A stretch of 35,996 bases of DNA from a virus, in IMG/VR virus record IMGVR_UViG_3300003319_000469, positions 1-35,996 of that record, one strand, 5' to 3'. Position 1 is the first letter of the stretch. Every line of letters begins with the position of its first letter. The notes below the pieces were generated by a model that was not told the DNA's origin, did not search any database, and saw only the letters and a list, made by a program, of their open reading frames with translations. A program made the position numbers and the translations under genes. Below, piece by piece: positions 28,357 to 35,996 of this stretch.

Positions 28357-28977
28357 ATGGGCCTATTTTCAAGTTTTTTTCATCCCGAAAGGGGATACAA
28401 AAGCGCTCAAGATGAAATGGAGCGCTACTACAATCAAGCACAATCTTTTCAAAAACCCTACAACCAATTTGGACAAGAAGCCTATGGTCCTTTGTCAGGA
28501 GCTATGCAGGCTCTCTTAAATCCCGAGGGATTGATGTCTCGATTTCAAAATGCTTATACCGAAAGTCCTTCTGCTCGTTATGCTGAGAATTTAGCAGGAG
28601 AGCACGGTATGAATGCCGCTTCAAGTATGGGTCTTTTGGGGTCAACGCCCGCACTTCAAGTTATTCAGGAGGGTAAAAGTCGAATTGGGTTAGAAGATCG
28701 CGATAATTACATTAATAGCCTTATAAACCAATATTTGCAGGGCGCGGGTATCGCAGGGAATATATACAATACAGGCGCTTCTACCGCTTCAAATATGGCG
28801 CAAGGGGCTATGCATATGGGAGAAAATGCTTCGCAATTGGCTTATGGGCGTGAAAATTCACCGGGTGGATTATTTAGTAGTCTTTTGGGTCTTGGAGGAA
28901 GTGTTCTTGGGAGTGTTTTGGGAGGTCCTATGGGAGGCGCACTTGCCAAGCGCTGGAATTTATCAGGAGGTGCTTAA
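28357..28977 (+). CDS. Putative ejection protein, P22 gp7-like position
   Basis: The 206-residue protein begins MGLFSSFFHPERGYKSAQDE. It is Gln, Ala, Gly, Asn and Ser rich, mainly helical, with a hydrophobic Gly-rich C-terminal helix (GGLFSSLLGLGGSVLGSVLG), the kind of segment that inserts in membranes. In P22, gp7, gp20 and gp16 are ejected with DNA to form a channel across the envelope. Position after the tail-hub genes and before two larger helical proteins fits the first member. Confidence 0.7.
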   Translation: MGLFSSFFHPERGYKSAQDEMERYYNQAQSFQKPYNQFGQEAYGPLSGAMQALLNPEGLMSRFQNAYTESPSARYAENLAGEHGMNAASSMGLLGSTPALQVIQEGKSRIGLEDRDNYINSLINQYLQGAGIAGNIYNTGASTASNMAQGAMHMGENASQLAYGRENSPGGLFSSLLGLGGSVLGSVLGGPMGGALAKRWNLSGGA

Positions 28978-30312
28978 ATGGCTTTAAATATTCCTATGCC
29001 AAGACCTTTTGAGGAATCTCTTTTAAGTGGCATTAACACTGGTTCTTCCATGTTTTCTCGTCTTATGCAGCCTATTTTGGAGAGAGAAAGGCAAGCTCAG
29101 CTAGAGAAACATTTTCAACAACAAGCCGCGTTACAAAGAGCAAAAGATGCGCAATTAGAAAGGCATTTTCAGCAAGAATTTGGATTAAGACAGGCTGCTG
29201 CTGGCAGAAATGCTGCTTTGTTTGATTATAGATTGCAAGAATTGAAAGATAAGCATGCTGCTGCTGAGTTTGAGCGAGATATTAGAAATAGAATTATGGA
29301 GGCTGCCAGTCCCCCTGAGCAGAGCTCGCAAATATCTAATGTATTTTCAGGTGGAGGAATTTCCCCAGAAGGTCAGGAACCTTCAAATGATGTCCATATG
29401 AATAAAAAATCTATAAATGGCATTCCTCTAGAATATTTAATGCAAGCAATAACTGCAAAAAGTCTAGGAATCCCCATTCCCAAAATGGGTGGTGAGAATG
29501 CTTATCAAGGCGTTGCAAGAGAAGCACGAGATTTAGAAAGACTTAAATCAGAAGTTGGTGAGAATAGCCCTGTTTATCTAAATGCGCAGAAACTATTCGA
29601 TGCAAAATTACAGGCTCAAGAAGATTTAAGCGATGTTCGTGGCCGCACTATAGGTGGTCTTAAGACGGGCGAGCGATGGATGTTTGATCCTGAAACAGGA
29701 GCGCGTGTTGGCAAGGAAATACCACTTACTGCAAAAGAACGCGATGAATATAGAGGGCGAGGTTTTTTTAATAATATATTTCCTTATATATCTCAAGGCC
29801 TGTCTCCTCTTTCAGGAAAAGGATCGTATAGCAAAATATCTAATGCTGCCTCTCAGTATGGAAGAAATCCACAAGCAACAAAACTTATTGACGATTTTCT
29901 TTTAGGGAAAAAACTTCTTACTGCTGGAACTGTTAAAGAATCTGCTACTTTAGGAAGTGGAAAGCAAAAAATAATTATGAAACAACTAGGAGATTCCCTG
30001 GATTCTTCAGATATACCAAAAACCATGACTAACATTATTAAGCAATTTTCATTACCTCCTGAAGCTGCTATTAAAGCAGATAAAAGATTTCAGGAAATAC
30101 TTAATGAGTCCACGTCTGCTGCTGAGAGATCGGTTCCTGCATTTCAGAAGCAATATTTTGAGCCTGAAAAATTCCAGAATGATAAAAAATATCTTAGAGA
30201 CAAAAAAAATATGGGTGATTCATTGGTAATAGTTATAGACCCAAATGGAAAGAAATTTGAAACCACAGAAGAAAATGCTGCTCATTTGCCAGAGGGGTGG
30301 AAACGTGGCTAA
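28978..30312 (+). CDS. Putative ejection protein, second member
   Basis: The 444-residue protein starts directly after the preceding stop. Residues about 35-70 contain two copies of a helical repeat (AQLEKHFQQQAALQRA and AQLERHFQQEFGLRQA). The first half is a long helical region, the middle is Pro/Gly-rich, and the rest is mixed. No enzymatic motif was seen, so a transglycosylase-type activity is not indicated. It fits the P22 gp20 position. The start has a GGAGGTGC context, a strong ribosome site. Confidence 0.65.
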   Translation: MALNIPMPRPFEESLLSGINTGSSMFSRLMQPILERERQAQLEKHFQQQAALQRAKDAQLERHFQQEFGLRQAAAGRNAALFDYRLQELKDKHAAAEFERDIRNRIMEAASPPEQSSQISNVFSGGGISPEGQEPSNDVHMNKKSINGIPLEYLMQAITAKSLGIPIPKMGGENAYQGVAREARDLERLKSEVGENSPVYLNAQKLFDAKLQAQEDLSDVRGRTIGGLKTGERWMFDPETGARVGKEIPLTAKERDEYRGRGFFNNIFPYISQGLSPLSGKGSYSKISNAASQYGRNPQATKLIDDFLLGKKLLTAGTVKESATLGSGKQKIIMKQLGDSLDSSDIPKTMTNIIKQFSLPPEAAIKADKRFQEILNESTSAAERSVPAFQKQYFEPEKFQNDKKYLRDKKNMGDSLVIVIDPNGKKFETTEENAAHLPEGWKRG

Positions 30313-31261
30313 GTCAAAATTTGATTATTCAAAATTAAGGCCCATAGAAGAAGATAGCGTTGAGTTTGATACTAATCAATTAACTCCTGTTGAAGAGTAT
30401 GAAGAAATCCCACAAACACCAGAAGAAAGTTTCTTATCAAAACTTCCAAGGAACATATTAATTGGTCTGACTCACCTGGGTAGAAATGTTCATAATCTTC
30501 CTCATGATGTAACCCAAGGTTTAGAAAGTGCAACATCACCACTTTCAGAGATATTTTCAGGTCTACCAATGTCTGAAAAAATGCGCCAGGGGAAACCATT
30601 GTCTTCGTATCTGCCTTATGATCCAGAAGAATACGGGGATGTTTTTGGGCAAACTGGCGAGCCAACTTTAATGGACTCTATTTTACAAAAAGGCATTGAG
30701 CATGCCCCAGAGTTCTTAGCAGGAGGGTCTCTGCTTCGTACTGGCGCTTTTAAATATCCATTTACGGAGCGCTTGGGTGCTAGAAGAATAAATAAGGCAA
30801 ACAAACTTATAAGCAAAAAAGGCATAGAAGATTTTGCATTTACTCCTGAAACCATTCAGCAAGCACAAAGATTTCTTCCAAAAACACCTTCTACGGAAGA
30901 GATGATTTCCTCTGTAATAATGGGCGAATACAAACCAGCATTTGCTATGCAATCTCAAATAGGGCACCATGCAAGACAACTTAAAAAATCTCCTTTGGCA
31001 TCTGAAAAATTGCGTGCTCCTGAGGCTTTTGACTTAAAACAAAGCATGTTGAAGCAAATGGAAGACAAGCTTAGGTCATTAGGTCATTATAAAGAAGCGG
31101 ATTTGCTTAGAGGAGGTATTAATGATTATAGAAAGTACATGAAGATAAAAGAGGATGTTTTCCCTGTATTAAGAAAAGTTGGCATACCAACAACTGCATT
31201 GGCATTTTTGGGATTTGGAACTAACAAGGGGAAAAGAATCGCATCAAAAATTCTTGAGTAA
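30305..31261 (+). CDS. Putative ejection protein, third member (GTG start)
   Basis: The 318-residue protein starts at GTG 30305 with GAGGGG about 9 bases upstream, overlapping the previous stop by 8 bases; the frame runs upstream to 30245 but without a ribosome site. It begins MAKSKFDYSKLRPIEED, has a Pro/Glu-rich N-terminal third, then a helical, partly hydrophobic centre (ILQKGIEHAPEFLAGGSLLR) and a hydrophobic C-terminal helix (IPTTALAFLGFGTNKG). It could correspond to P22 gp16. No catalytic motif is visible. Confidence 0.65.
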   Translation: MAKSKFDYSKLRPIEEDSVEFDTNQLTPVEEYEEIPQTPEESFLSKLPRNILIGLTHLGRNVHNLPHDVTQGLESATSPLSEIFSGLPMSEKMRQGKPLSSYLPYDPEEYGDVFGQTGEPTLMDSILQKGIEHAPEFLAGGSLLRTGAFKYPFTERLGARRINKANKLISKKGIEDFAFTPETIQQAQRFLPKTPSTEEMISSVIMGEYKPAFAMQSQIGHHARQLKKSPLASEKLRAPEAFDLKQSMLKQMEDKLRSLGHYKEADLLRGGINDYRKYMKIKEDVFPVLRKVGIPTTALAFLGFGTNKGKRIASKILE

Positions 31262-31330
31262 TTACCATTGCTCACCTATCCATCCTATTAAAGTCATTAT
31301 TACACCTGCTATAAGTAGAAATTCCCACAT
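31262..31330 (-). CDS. Possible 22-residue antisense membrane peptide
   Basis: A minus-strand frame in the gap after the third ejection gene encodes MWEFLLIAGVIMTLIGWIGE plus two residues, one complete membrane helix with charged or aromatic ends. It abuts the plus-strand stop and has only a weak GAGA before the ATG. Isolated antisense location makes chance possible. The rest of the 145-bp gap holds nothing recognisable. Confidence 0.2.
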   Translation of the reverse strand: MWEFLLIAGVIMTLIGWIGEQW

Positions 31331-31406
31331 AACTAGTCTCGATAAAAAATATAAAAACTACCATCAAAGTGATTAAAAATACAAGCATTATTTCAAGGAT
31401 AATACA

Positions 31407-31544
31407 ATGCCACTAAAAAAAGGAAAATCCAAAAAGGTTATCTCAGAAAATATTTCGGAATTACGAAGGAGTGGTCGTCCTGAGAAACAAAGTATCGCCA
31501 TTGCTATGAGCGAGGCTGGAAAATCAAAGCCTAGAAAGAAATAA
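31407..31544 (+). CDS. Small basic phage protein
   Basis: A 45-residue protein begins [20 protein letters not shown] and contains [19 protein letters not shown]. Small phage proteins with the pattern K-x-VISENI followed by S-G-(R/H)-P-x-KQ-A/S-IAIA are widespread and lie close to structural genes; their role is unknown. AAGGA is about 7 bases before the ATG. Its composition is very basic. Confidence 0.7.
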   Translation: MPLKKGKSKKVISENISELRRSGRPEKQSIAIAMSEAGKSKPRKK

Positions 31545-31556
31545 ATGCGGAATAAT

Positions 31557-31583
31557 AAGACGGAGACAAATTGTCACCGTCTT
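31557..31583 (+). terminator. Hairpin before the large fibre gene
   Basis: AAGACGG (31557-31563) pairs with CCGTCTT (31577-31583); inside, after an A-A mismatch, GACA pairs with TGTC around AAT. It lies in the 140-bp gap between the small basic gene and the 712-residue fibre gene. No T-run follows, so termination is not certain. The rest of the gap shows no clear promoter. Confidence 0.35.
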
Positions 31584-31684
31584 AAAAGCGCCTTAAGAGC
31601 GTGTTATTCCCGTTCCTACCGAACCCATATCCATAACTTAAAAAACCCTTTACAATATGAGCAAATTTGACATGGAGTCGTCAG

Positions 31685-33823
31685 ATGGCAACAGGAGTTC
31701 GCGGGGCAAATCCCATATGGTTTGAAGTAGACCTAACCACACATGCATTCGATGATACTTTCTATCTTTTCGTACTCGAAAATACCATCCCATATAATTA
31801 CTCAGATGTTTATCACGATTCAGGGCTAACCACGGTATGGGATCAGCCCATACAATTCTTAGCCAATGGGACGCTGCCCACTGATATATTTTTTGTTTCA
31901 GGAAGAGTTTATAGATTAGAGTTTCGGCAAGGCCCAACCCAACAAGACCCACTCATCTATTTAGTTGAAAACTATCGTCCAGAAGGTGGCTCTGGGCCAA
32001 TAGATACAGTCGCTTTCACATCAAGTAATCAAATAACAAATCCGCAATTCTCGCTTGTGAATTTTAGTGTTCCTTATTCAGTAAGTGGGACGGATTTATC
32101 ACTAGAAGTAGCCCCCGGTTGGGTTTTGGAGCTTGGTGGTTCAGGTACTGTTGAATTAGAGCAAGAGCCTCTTGATGAGTCTACAAAAAACCCCTCAAAT
32201 GCACCTTATGCGCTTCATATTACGCTTACAGGCTGGGATTCAGGAGAATGTTTCCTAAGGCAAAGATTTGAGCAAAATGGGATGCTTTGGGCAAATAAGA
32301 CTGTTTCTTCTACGCTAACAGCTCGTATTAATGGCGCTCCCCAAGATGTAAATGCATTTTTGATAGATTCAAATGATGTTCCTCTGGCTACCATTCTCGA
32401 AGAACAGGAAATAAGTGGGGCTTTTGAAGAATATACAGGTTATGGAGTTTTAGGAGATACTACAAATCCAGATATGCCTCCTGCAGCTTATATAGATTAC
32501 AAATTAGCACTTCCTAATAATGTAGACATTTATGTAACAAGCATTCAAGTTGTAGTTCAGGATTTGCCAGTTGAACCAAGTTTTGAGCAAGACTCAATAA
32601 ACAGGCAAATAGATCATGCATTCAATTATTACAAAGATAGATTGGCATATAAACCTATTCCAAGTTATTTGGTAGGCTGGGATTTTGTGCTTAATCCTGC
32701 CCAGCATGGTGAGTCATTTGTTCCTCAGGCAGTGGGGGCCAATAAGTCTTATTATACGTGGGACCAAACCATAATTTTTCAGTCTGAAGACAGCGCAATT
32801 ACAGTAACAAGGGAAGCCACTATAGGCATGCTTGAACTTATAGCAGCACCAGGCAAGAACACTAAGATGGCTGTTATACAGTATCTTACTTCGGAAGAAG
32901 CTCAGAATGTTTTTACGCAACTGGTTTCAGGTGAGATTAGTGTTAATGTAGAGATGTCTTCTACTGTAGAGCAAACTCTTACTATCTCTCTGTGGTGGAG
33001 TGACAATGCCAGCTTGCCAAATGTAGATTCCGGTACTAATGACTCTGTTGTATCAGCCTTAGATGATAACGGATTCCCAAGCTCTGTTGCTTCTGGATGG
33101 TATGAAGTAGGGAGAAAAAATCTAGGTAAAGCCACTTTTTCATCTACTAATGCTACTTCTGTTGCAAGCTTTGGCTTTTCTAACTTTAGAGATGAATCTG
33201 CCTATTTGACGGGCAAATATTTTGCCATTGTGGTTGGAACAAATACAGTTTTAGCAGGAAATGCGGTTGAATTTAGGTCTATATCGCTTGTGCCAGGCCA
33301 AATTCCAACCATACCCGCACCACAAACCCAAGATGAAGTTTTGCGTGAATGCCAGAGATACTATGAGACGACATTTTTAAAAGGAGCAACGGTTCCTTCT
33401 GCGGTAACCGGAGGTCAATTAATAGCACTTATGGTTTCTGCGCAAACCTCAGGAACGCTTGCAGCAGCATTTGCAAACACTTTTGGAGGGCATTGGGAAA
33501 CTCCAAAGTGGTCCACGCCAAGCCTTATTTTCTACAGTGGTACTTCTACTACGGCAAATCGTGTGCAAAGTTTTGGAAGAGGGAGTGGGGTCGCGCAGAC
33601 TGCTGAAAATGACATATCCAGTTCTGCTGACCCAAAATATTGGGATGATCCAGTTGTGGATTCTAAAGGATTTAGAGTCTTAAGCCGTGGTAATGGCACA
33701 GGGCCTCCCACCACGCAATATCTTGTAAATAATATCGCCAACATACAATCGAACATAATCCCAGCTACATGGATTCAATACCATTATGTTTCAGATTGCA
33801 GACCTGGGATTATCTTATCTTAA
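31685..33823 (+). CDS. Tail fibre or tailspike-type protein
   Basis: The 712-residue protein begins MATGVRGANPIWFEVDLTTH. GGAG about 8 bases before the ATG at 31685 favours it over an in-frame ATG at 31667. The first 100 residues (AFDDTFYLFVLENTIPYNYS, DVYHDSGLTTVWDQPIQFLA) form an adaptor-like domain with the form often seen at the start of podovirus fibres. Further domains are beta-sandwich-like (DSGECFLRQRFEQNGMLWAN, carbohydrate-binding type). Residues 580-712 form another domain, with LRECQRYYETTF. No lyase or hydrolase catalytic set was recognised. A receptor-binding or tail adaptor role is inferred. Confidence 0.75.
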   Translation: MATGVRGANPIWFEVDLTTHAFDDTFYLFVLENTIPYNYSDVYHDSGLTTVWDQPIQFLANGTLPTDIFFVSGRVYRLEFRQGPTQQDPLIYLVENYRPEGGSGPIDTVAFTSSNQITNPQFSLVNFSVPYSVSGTDLSLEVAPGWVLELGGSGTVELEQEPLDESTKNPSNAPYALHITLTGWDSGECFLRQRFEQNGMLWANKTVSSTLTARINGAPQDVNAFLIDSNDVPLATILEEQEISGAFEEYTGYGVLGDTTNPDMPPAAYIDYKLALPNNVDIYVTSIQVVVQDLPVEPSFEQDSINRQIDHAFNYYKDRLAYKPIPSYLVGWDFVLNPAQHGESFVPQAVGANKSYYTWDQTIIFQSEDSAITVTREATIGMLELIAAPGKNTKMAVIQYLTSEEAQNVFTQLVSGEISVNVEMSSTVEQTLTISLWWSDNASLPNVDSGTNDSVVSALDDNGFPSSVASGWYEVGRKNLGKATFSSTNATSVASFGFSNFRDESAYLTGKYFAIVVGTNTVLAGNAVEFRSISLVPGQIPTIPAPQTQDEVLRECQRYYETTFLKGATVPSAVTGGQLIALMVSAQTSGTLAAAFANTFGGHWETPKWSTPSLIFYSGTSTTANRVQSFGRGSGVAQTAENDISSSADPKYWDDPVVDSKGFRVLSRGNGTGPPTTQYLVNNIANIQSNIIPATWIQYHYVSDCRPGIILS

Positions 33824-33834
33824 AGGAGTTTTTT

Positions 33835-34173
33835 GTGGCCATTCCATACAACAGCAATTATCACGAAACAATGCCTTTCTCTGACACTTGTTATCAGTTA
33901 GCGCTTGCAGCAAATAACGAACAAGCAATTACCGTACCTGGCACACCAAATATGCAATACCAGGCTTATTTTTCTTATACCTCTACCTCAAATGTGTTTG
34001 TTAGAACTAATGCCATTCCCACAGTTCCTTCGGCGGGAACTTTCGATAATGAGCAATATAACGAATTTAGGCCAAAGAAGCGTTATGTAAGGGGAGGGGA
34101 TGTTATTCATGCGATAACCCCTGATACTAGCGCTTATGTAGGAATTTCTTTAAGGCAAATCCAAGGTTCATAA
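33835..34173 (+). CDS. Small virion protein between fibre genes (GTG start)
   Basis: The 112-residue protein starts at GTG 33835 with AAAGGAG 6 bases upstream; the frame extends upstream into the previous gene without a site. It begins (M)AIPYNSNYHETMPFSDTC and is beta-rich (AITVPGTPNMQYQAYFSYTS). A compact beta-sandwich is likely, as in small fibre-linking or head-fibre proteins. It lies 12 bases after the big fibre gene and 34 bases before the repeat-containing fibre gene. Confidence 0.6.
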   Translation: MAIPYNSNYHETMPFSDTCYQLALAANNEQAITVPGTPNMQYQAYFSYTSTSNVFVRTNAIPTVPSAGTFDNEQYNEFRPKKRYVRGGDVIHAITPDTSAYVGISLRQIQGS

Positions 34174-34207
34174 ATTTTAAACATTGCGTTGACAGGGAGT
34201 TAACGAG

Positions 34208-35996
34208 ATGGTTGAAACATTAAAAATAAGCGAGATGCCAAGTGCTGGTAATTTCAAACTTGGACAAACAGTACCCGTATTATCAAGCGGGGCAAACGCC
34301 AAAGTTACCGCGCAGCTTCAGTTTGAAGAAACAGGAAACACAGCCCAGCGCCCAGTATCTCCTGCAACGCCCACCATTAGATACAACACAGATTTTGAGC
34401 AATTTGAGTTCTACAATGGAGTGCTATGGTCACAGATATCCGGGGACAGTGATGTAGCAGCACTTATTGCACGCTTAGCAGCACATACTGTTGGGGATGG
34501 GGCCTCAATGATAGGTCTTTTAAACCAAGGTGCCGTATCAGGAAAAACAGTGCAAGACTTAGCCAATTCTTCTTTCATCGTAAAAATTGGCACCTCGTCC
34601 CTTTTTTCAGGTTTTGCATTATCGTCCCTATCTTCAGGATTTATGTCTGTAACTACAGGCACTGGGGATTTGGTATCTCGCACATTAATTGGTTCTGCAA
34701 ATCAGATAACCATTACCAATGGAGATGGTCAGGCCGCAAATCCGCAAATATCTTTTGCACCTAACCCGGAAATGTCCGGAACTTCTCACACGACAATACC
34801 TTTTGGCACAAGCGGCCAAAGACCTGTAATGCCTACAAATGGCATGATTCGATACAACACAACACTTAACTCTTTTGAGTATTACGATGCAAATTCAATG
34901 TCTTGGATTCAACCAGTCCCATCAGGAAGTGGGGTCACCAGTGTTTCTGGTACATTAAACAGAATCACATCTACTGGCGGGACAACTCCAGTTATAGATA
35001 TTGCAGCAACTTATGTTGGCCAGACTTCAATAACAACTCTGGGAACTATAAGTTCTGGAACCTGGCAGGGAAATATCATATCCCCAATCTATGGAGGTAC
35101 TGGATTATCATCTTTTAGCCAAGGAGATATGATTTATTCCAGTGCTACCAATACTTTGGTTGCATTGCCTAAGAATGTTTCAACAACACGATATTTGGCG
35201 AATACTGGCACGAGCAATAATCCTAATTGGGACCAGGTTAATTTAGCAAATGGTGTTACGGGTAATCTCCCGGTTACCAATTTAAATAGCGGAACCAGTG
35301 CATCAGCATCAACTTTCTGGAGAGGTGATGGCACTTGGTCTGTACCTGCCGGAACTGGTGTTACTTCTGTTACAGGAACGCCGAATCGCATAACTTCCAC
35401 AGGTGGAACAACTCCTCAGATTGACATTGCAGCCACATACGTTGGTCAGACGTCTATAACCACATTAGGGACGATAGGCACAGGTACTTGGCAAGGAAGC
35501 GTGATTTCTGAAATTTACGGAGGAACAAATCAATCATCTTACATTTTGGGTGATACTTTATATGCTTCTGCTGCAAACACGCTTTCAAAGTTAGCAGGTA
35601 ATACAACCACTGCAAAACAATACTTATCCCAGACTGGTAATGGAACTATATCGGCTGCTCCTTCCTGGGCCACCATCTCTGGAGGTGATATTACAGGGGC
35701 TGCTCTTACCAAAACAGACGATACAAATGTCACTTTAACTTTAGGTGGAACTCCTTCGACAGCCTTATTAAGGGCAGCATCATTAACCCTTGGGTGGACG
35801 GGTCAATTAGGGGCAACCAGAGGAGGAACTCAACAAAGTTCGGTTGCTCAAGGAGACTTGCTATATGGTTCTGGTGTAAATGCGTGGACAAGATTAGGAA
35901 AAGATGTCGGTTCTACACGCTATTTATCAAATCAGGGTGCTAGTAACAATCCATCTTGGAGTCAGGTCAATTTAGCAAATGGTGTTACGGGTAATC
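34208..35996 (+). CDS. Tail fibre protein, N-terminal part (continues at 1-680)
   Basis: The frame opens at ATG 34208 with a GGGAG-type site at about 34196 and runs to the last base. Together with 1-680 it encodes 822 residues. Residues about 1-80 are an N-terminal attachment domain ([20 protein letters not shown]). [21 protein letters not shown] segment is a typical fibre repeat (two copies, also [18 protein letters not shown]). Then two long modules follow: GVTSV(S/T)[11 protein letters not shown], [29 protein letters not shown] and RYLxNxGxSNNPxW, ending [20 protein letters not shown]. The glycine-rich tip is encoded after the join. Recognition of the host receptor is inferred. Confidence 0.85.
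   Translation, partial: MVETLKISEMPSAGNFKLGQTVPVLSSGANAKVTAQLQFEETGNTAQRPVSPATPTIRYNTDFEQFEFYNGVLWSQISGDSDVAALIARLAAHTVGDGASMIGLLNQGAVSGKTVQDLANSSFIVKIGTSSLFSGFALSSLSSGFMSVTTGTGDLVSRTLIGSANQITITNGDGQAANPQISFAPNPEMSGTSHTTIPFGTSGQRPVMPTNGMIRYNTTLNSFEYYDANSMSWIQPVPSGSGVTSVSGTLNRITSTGGTTPVIDIAATYVGQTSITTLGTISSGTWQGNIISPIYGGTGLSSFSQGDMIYSSATNTLVALPKNVSTTRYLANTGTSNNPNWDQVNLANGVTGNLPVTNLNSGTSASASTFWRGDGTWSVPAGTGVTSVTGTPNRITSTGGTTPQIDIAATYVGQTSITTLGTIGTGTWQGSVISEIYGGTNQSSYILGDTLYASAANTLSKLAGNTTTAKQYLSQTGNGTISAAPSWATISGGDITGAALTKTDDTNVTLTLGGTPSTALLRAASLTLGWTGQLGATRGGTQQSSVAQGDLLYGSGVNAWTRLGKDVGSTRYLSNQGASNNPSWSQVNLANGVTGN
35240..35292 (+). repeat. 53-bp exact repeat, second copy spans the window ends
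   Basis: The 53 bases beginning AATTTAGCAAATGGTG are identical to 35969-35996 joined to 1-25. Both copies encode the same residues in the same frame ([18 protein letters not shown]), ending just before the modules diverge. The neighbouring module DNA is only moderately similar, so this short stretch is unusually conserved. Confidence 0.85.

Noticed and set aside
34411-35733. Minus-strand frames opposite the fibre gene
   Set aside because: Antisense to a repeat-rich fibre frame that is continuous across the window ends.
1-35996. tRNA genes, CRISPR arrays, phage RNA polymerase or DNA polymerase
   Set aside because: I looked for cloverleaf-like stretches, regularly spaced repeats and polymerase motifs and found none; replication appears to rely on host enzymes recruited by the O/P-like pair.

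Overview
The window looks like the complete genome of a short-tailed (P22-like podovirus) bacteriophage, opened inside its tail-fibre gene. The last base joins the first without a gap: the fibre reading frame that starts at 34208 continues in frame through base 1 and stops at 680 (822 codons). The join lies inside a 53-bp sequence that also occurs complete at 35240-35292. The AT-rich composition, strong AAGGAG-type ribosome sites and a lambda/P22 mix of genes suggest a Gram-negative host, probably a gammaproteobacterium. The secreted cysteine-peptidase-like cargo protein recalls Legionella-type proteins, but that host guess is weak.

Layout. (a) 17166 to the end and on through 4034, plus strand: the late region. 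It holds small subunit terminase, a holin-like membrane protein, small proteins, large terminase, P22-type portal, scaffold, coat protein with its own promoter, gp4-like and gp10-like tail-neck proteins, three probable ejection proteins, tail fibres and accessory surface proteins, then T4-type lysozyme and a VRR-NUC nuclease. (b) 3968-5359, minus strand: small early genes behind a regulatory region with a 30-bp perfect dyad. (c) 5715-7743, plus strand: a cargo cassette encoding a lipoprotein, a small protein and a secreted permuted NlpC/P60-like protein. (d) 7783-13264, minus strand: an early operon with a ribbon-helix-helix regulator, an unknown protein, a RecE-like exonuclease, a Redbeta/RecT annealing protein, a RadD-like helicase, homologues of IS66 TnpA and TnpB, and two small proteins. 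(e) 13385-15646, plus strand: a small protein, a structured leader, lambda O-like and P-like replication genes with a likely origin inside the O-like gene, a terminator and a cold-shock protein. (f) 15675-16766, minus strand: four small early genes, divergent from a Cro/XRE-type regulator at 16905.

The genes imply lambda-style theta replication (O/P-like proteins recruiting the host helicase), Red-type recombination, headful-type packaging and short-tail ejection. No integrase, excisionase, RNA polymerase, tRNA or CRISPR array was seen.

The most unusual feature is the recombination operon carrying IS66 tnpA- and tnpB-like genes with no tnpC transposase. They are tightly coupled to exonuclease, annealase and helicase genes and may represent a transposon accessory pair reused in phage DNA metabolism. 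Other points of note are the probable ATA start codon of the helicase, a lambda-like origin candidate, and several perfect dyads and hairpins at control points.
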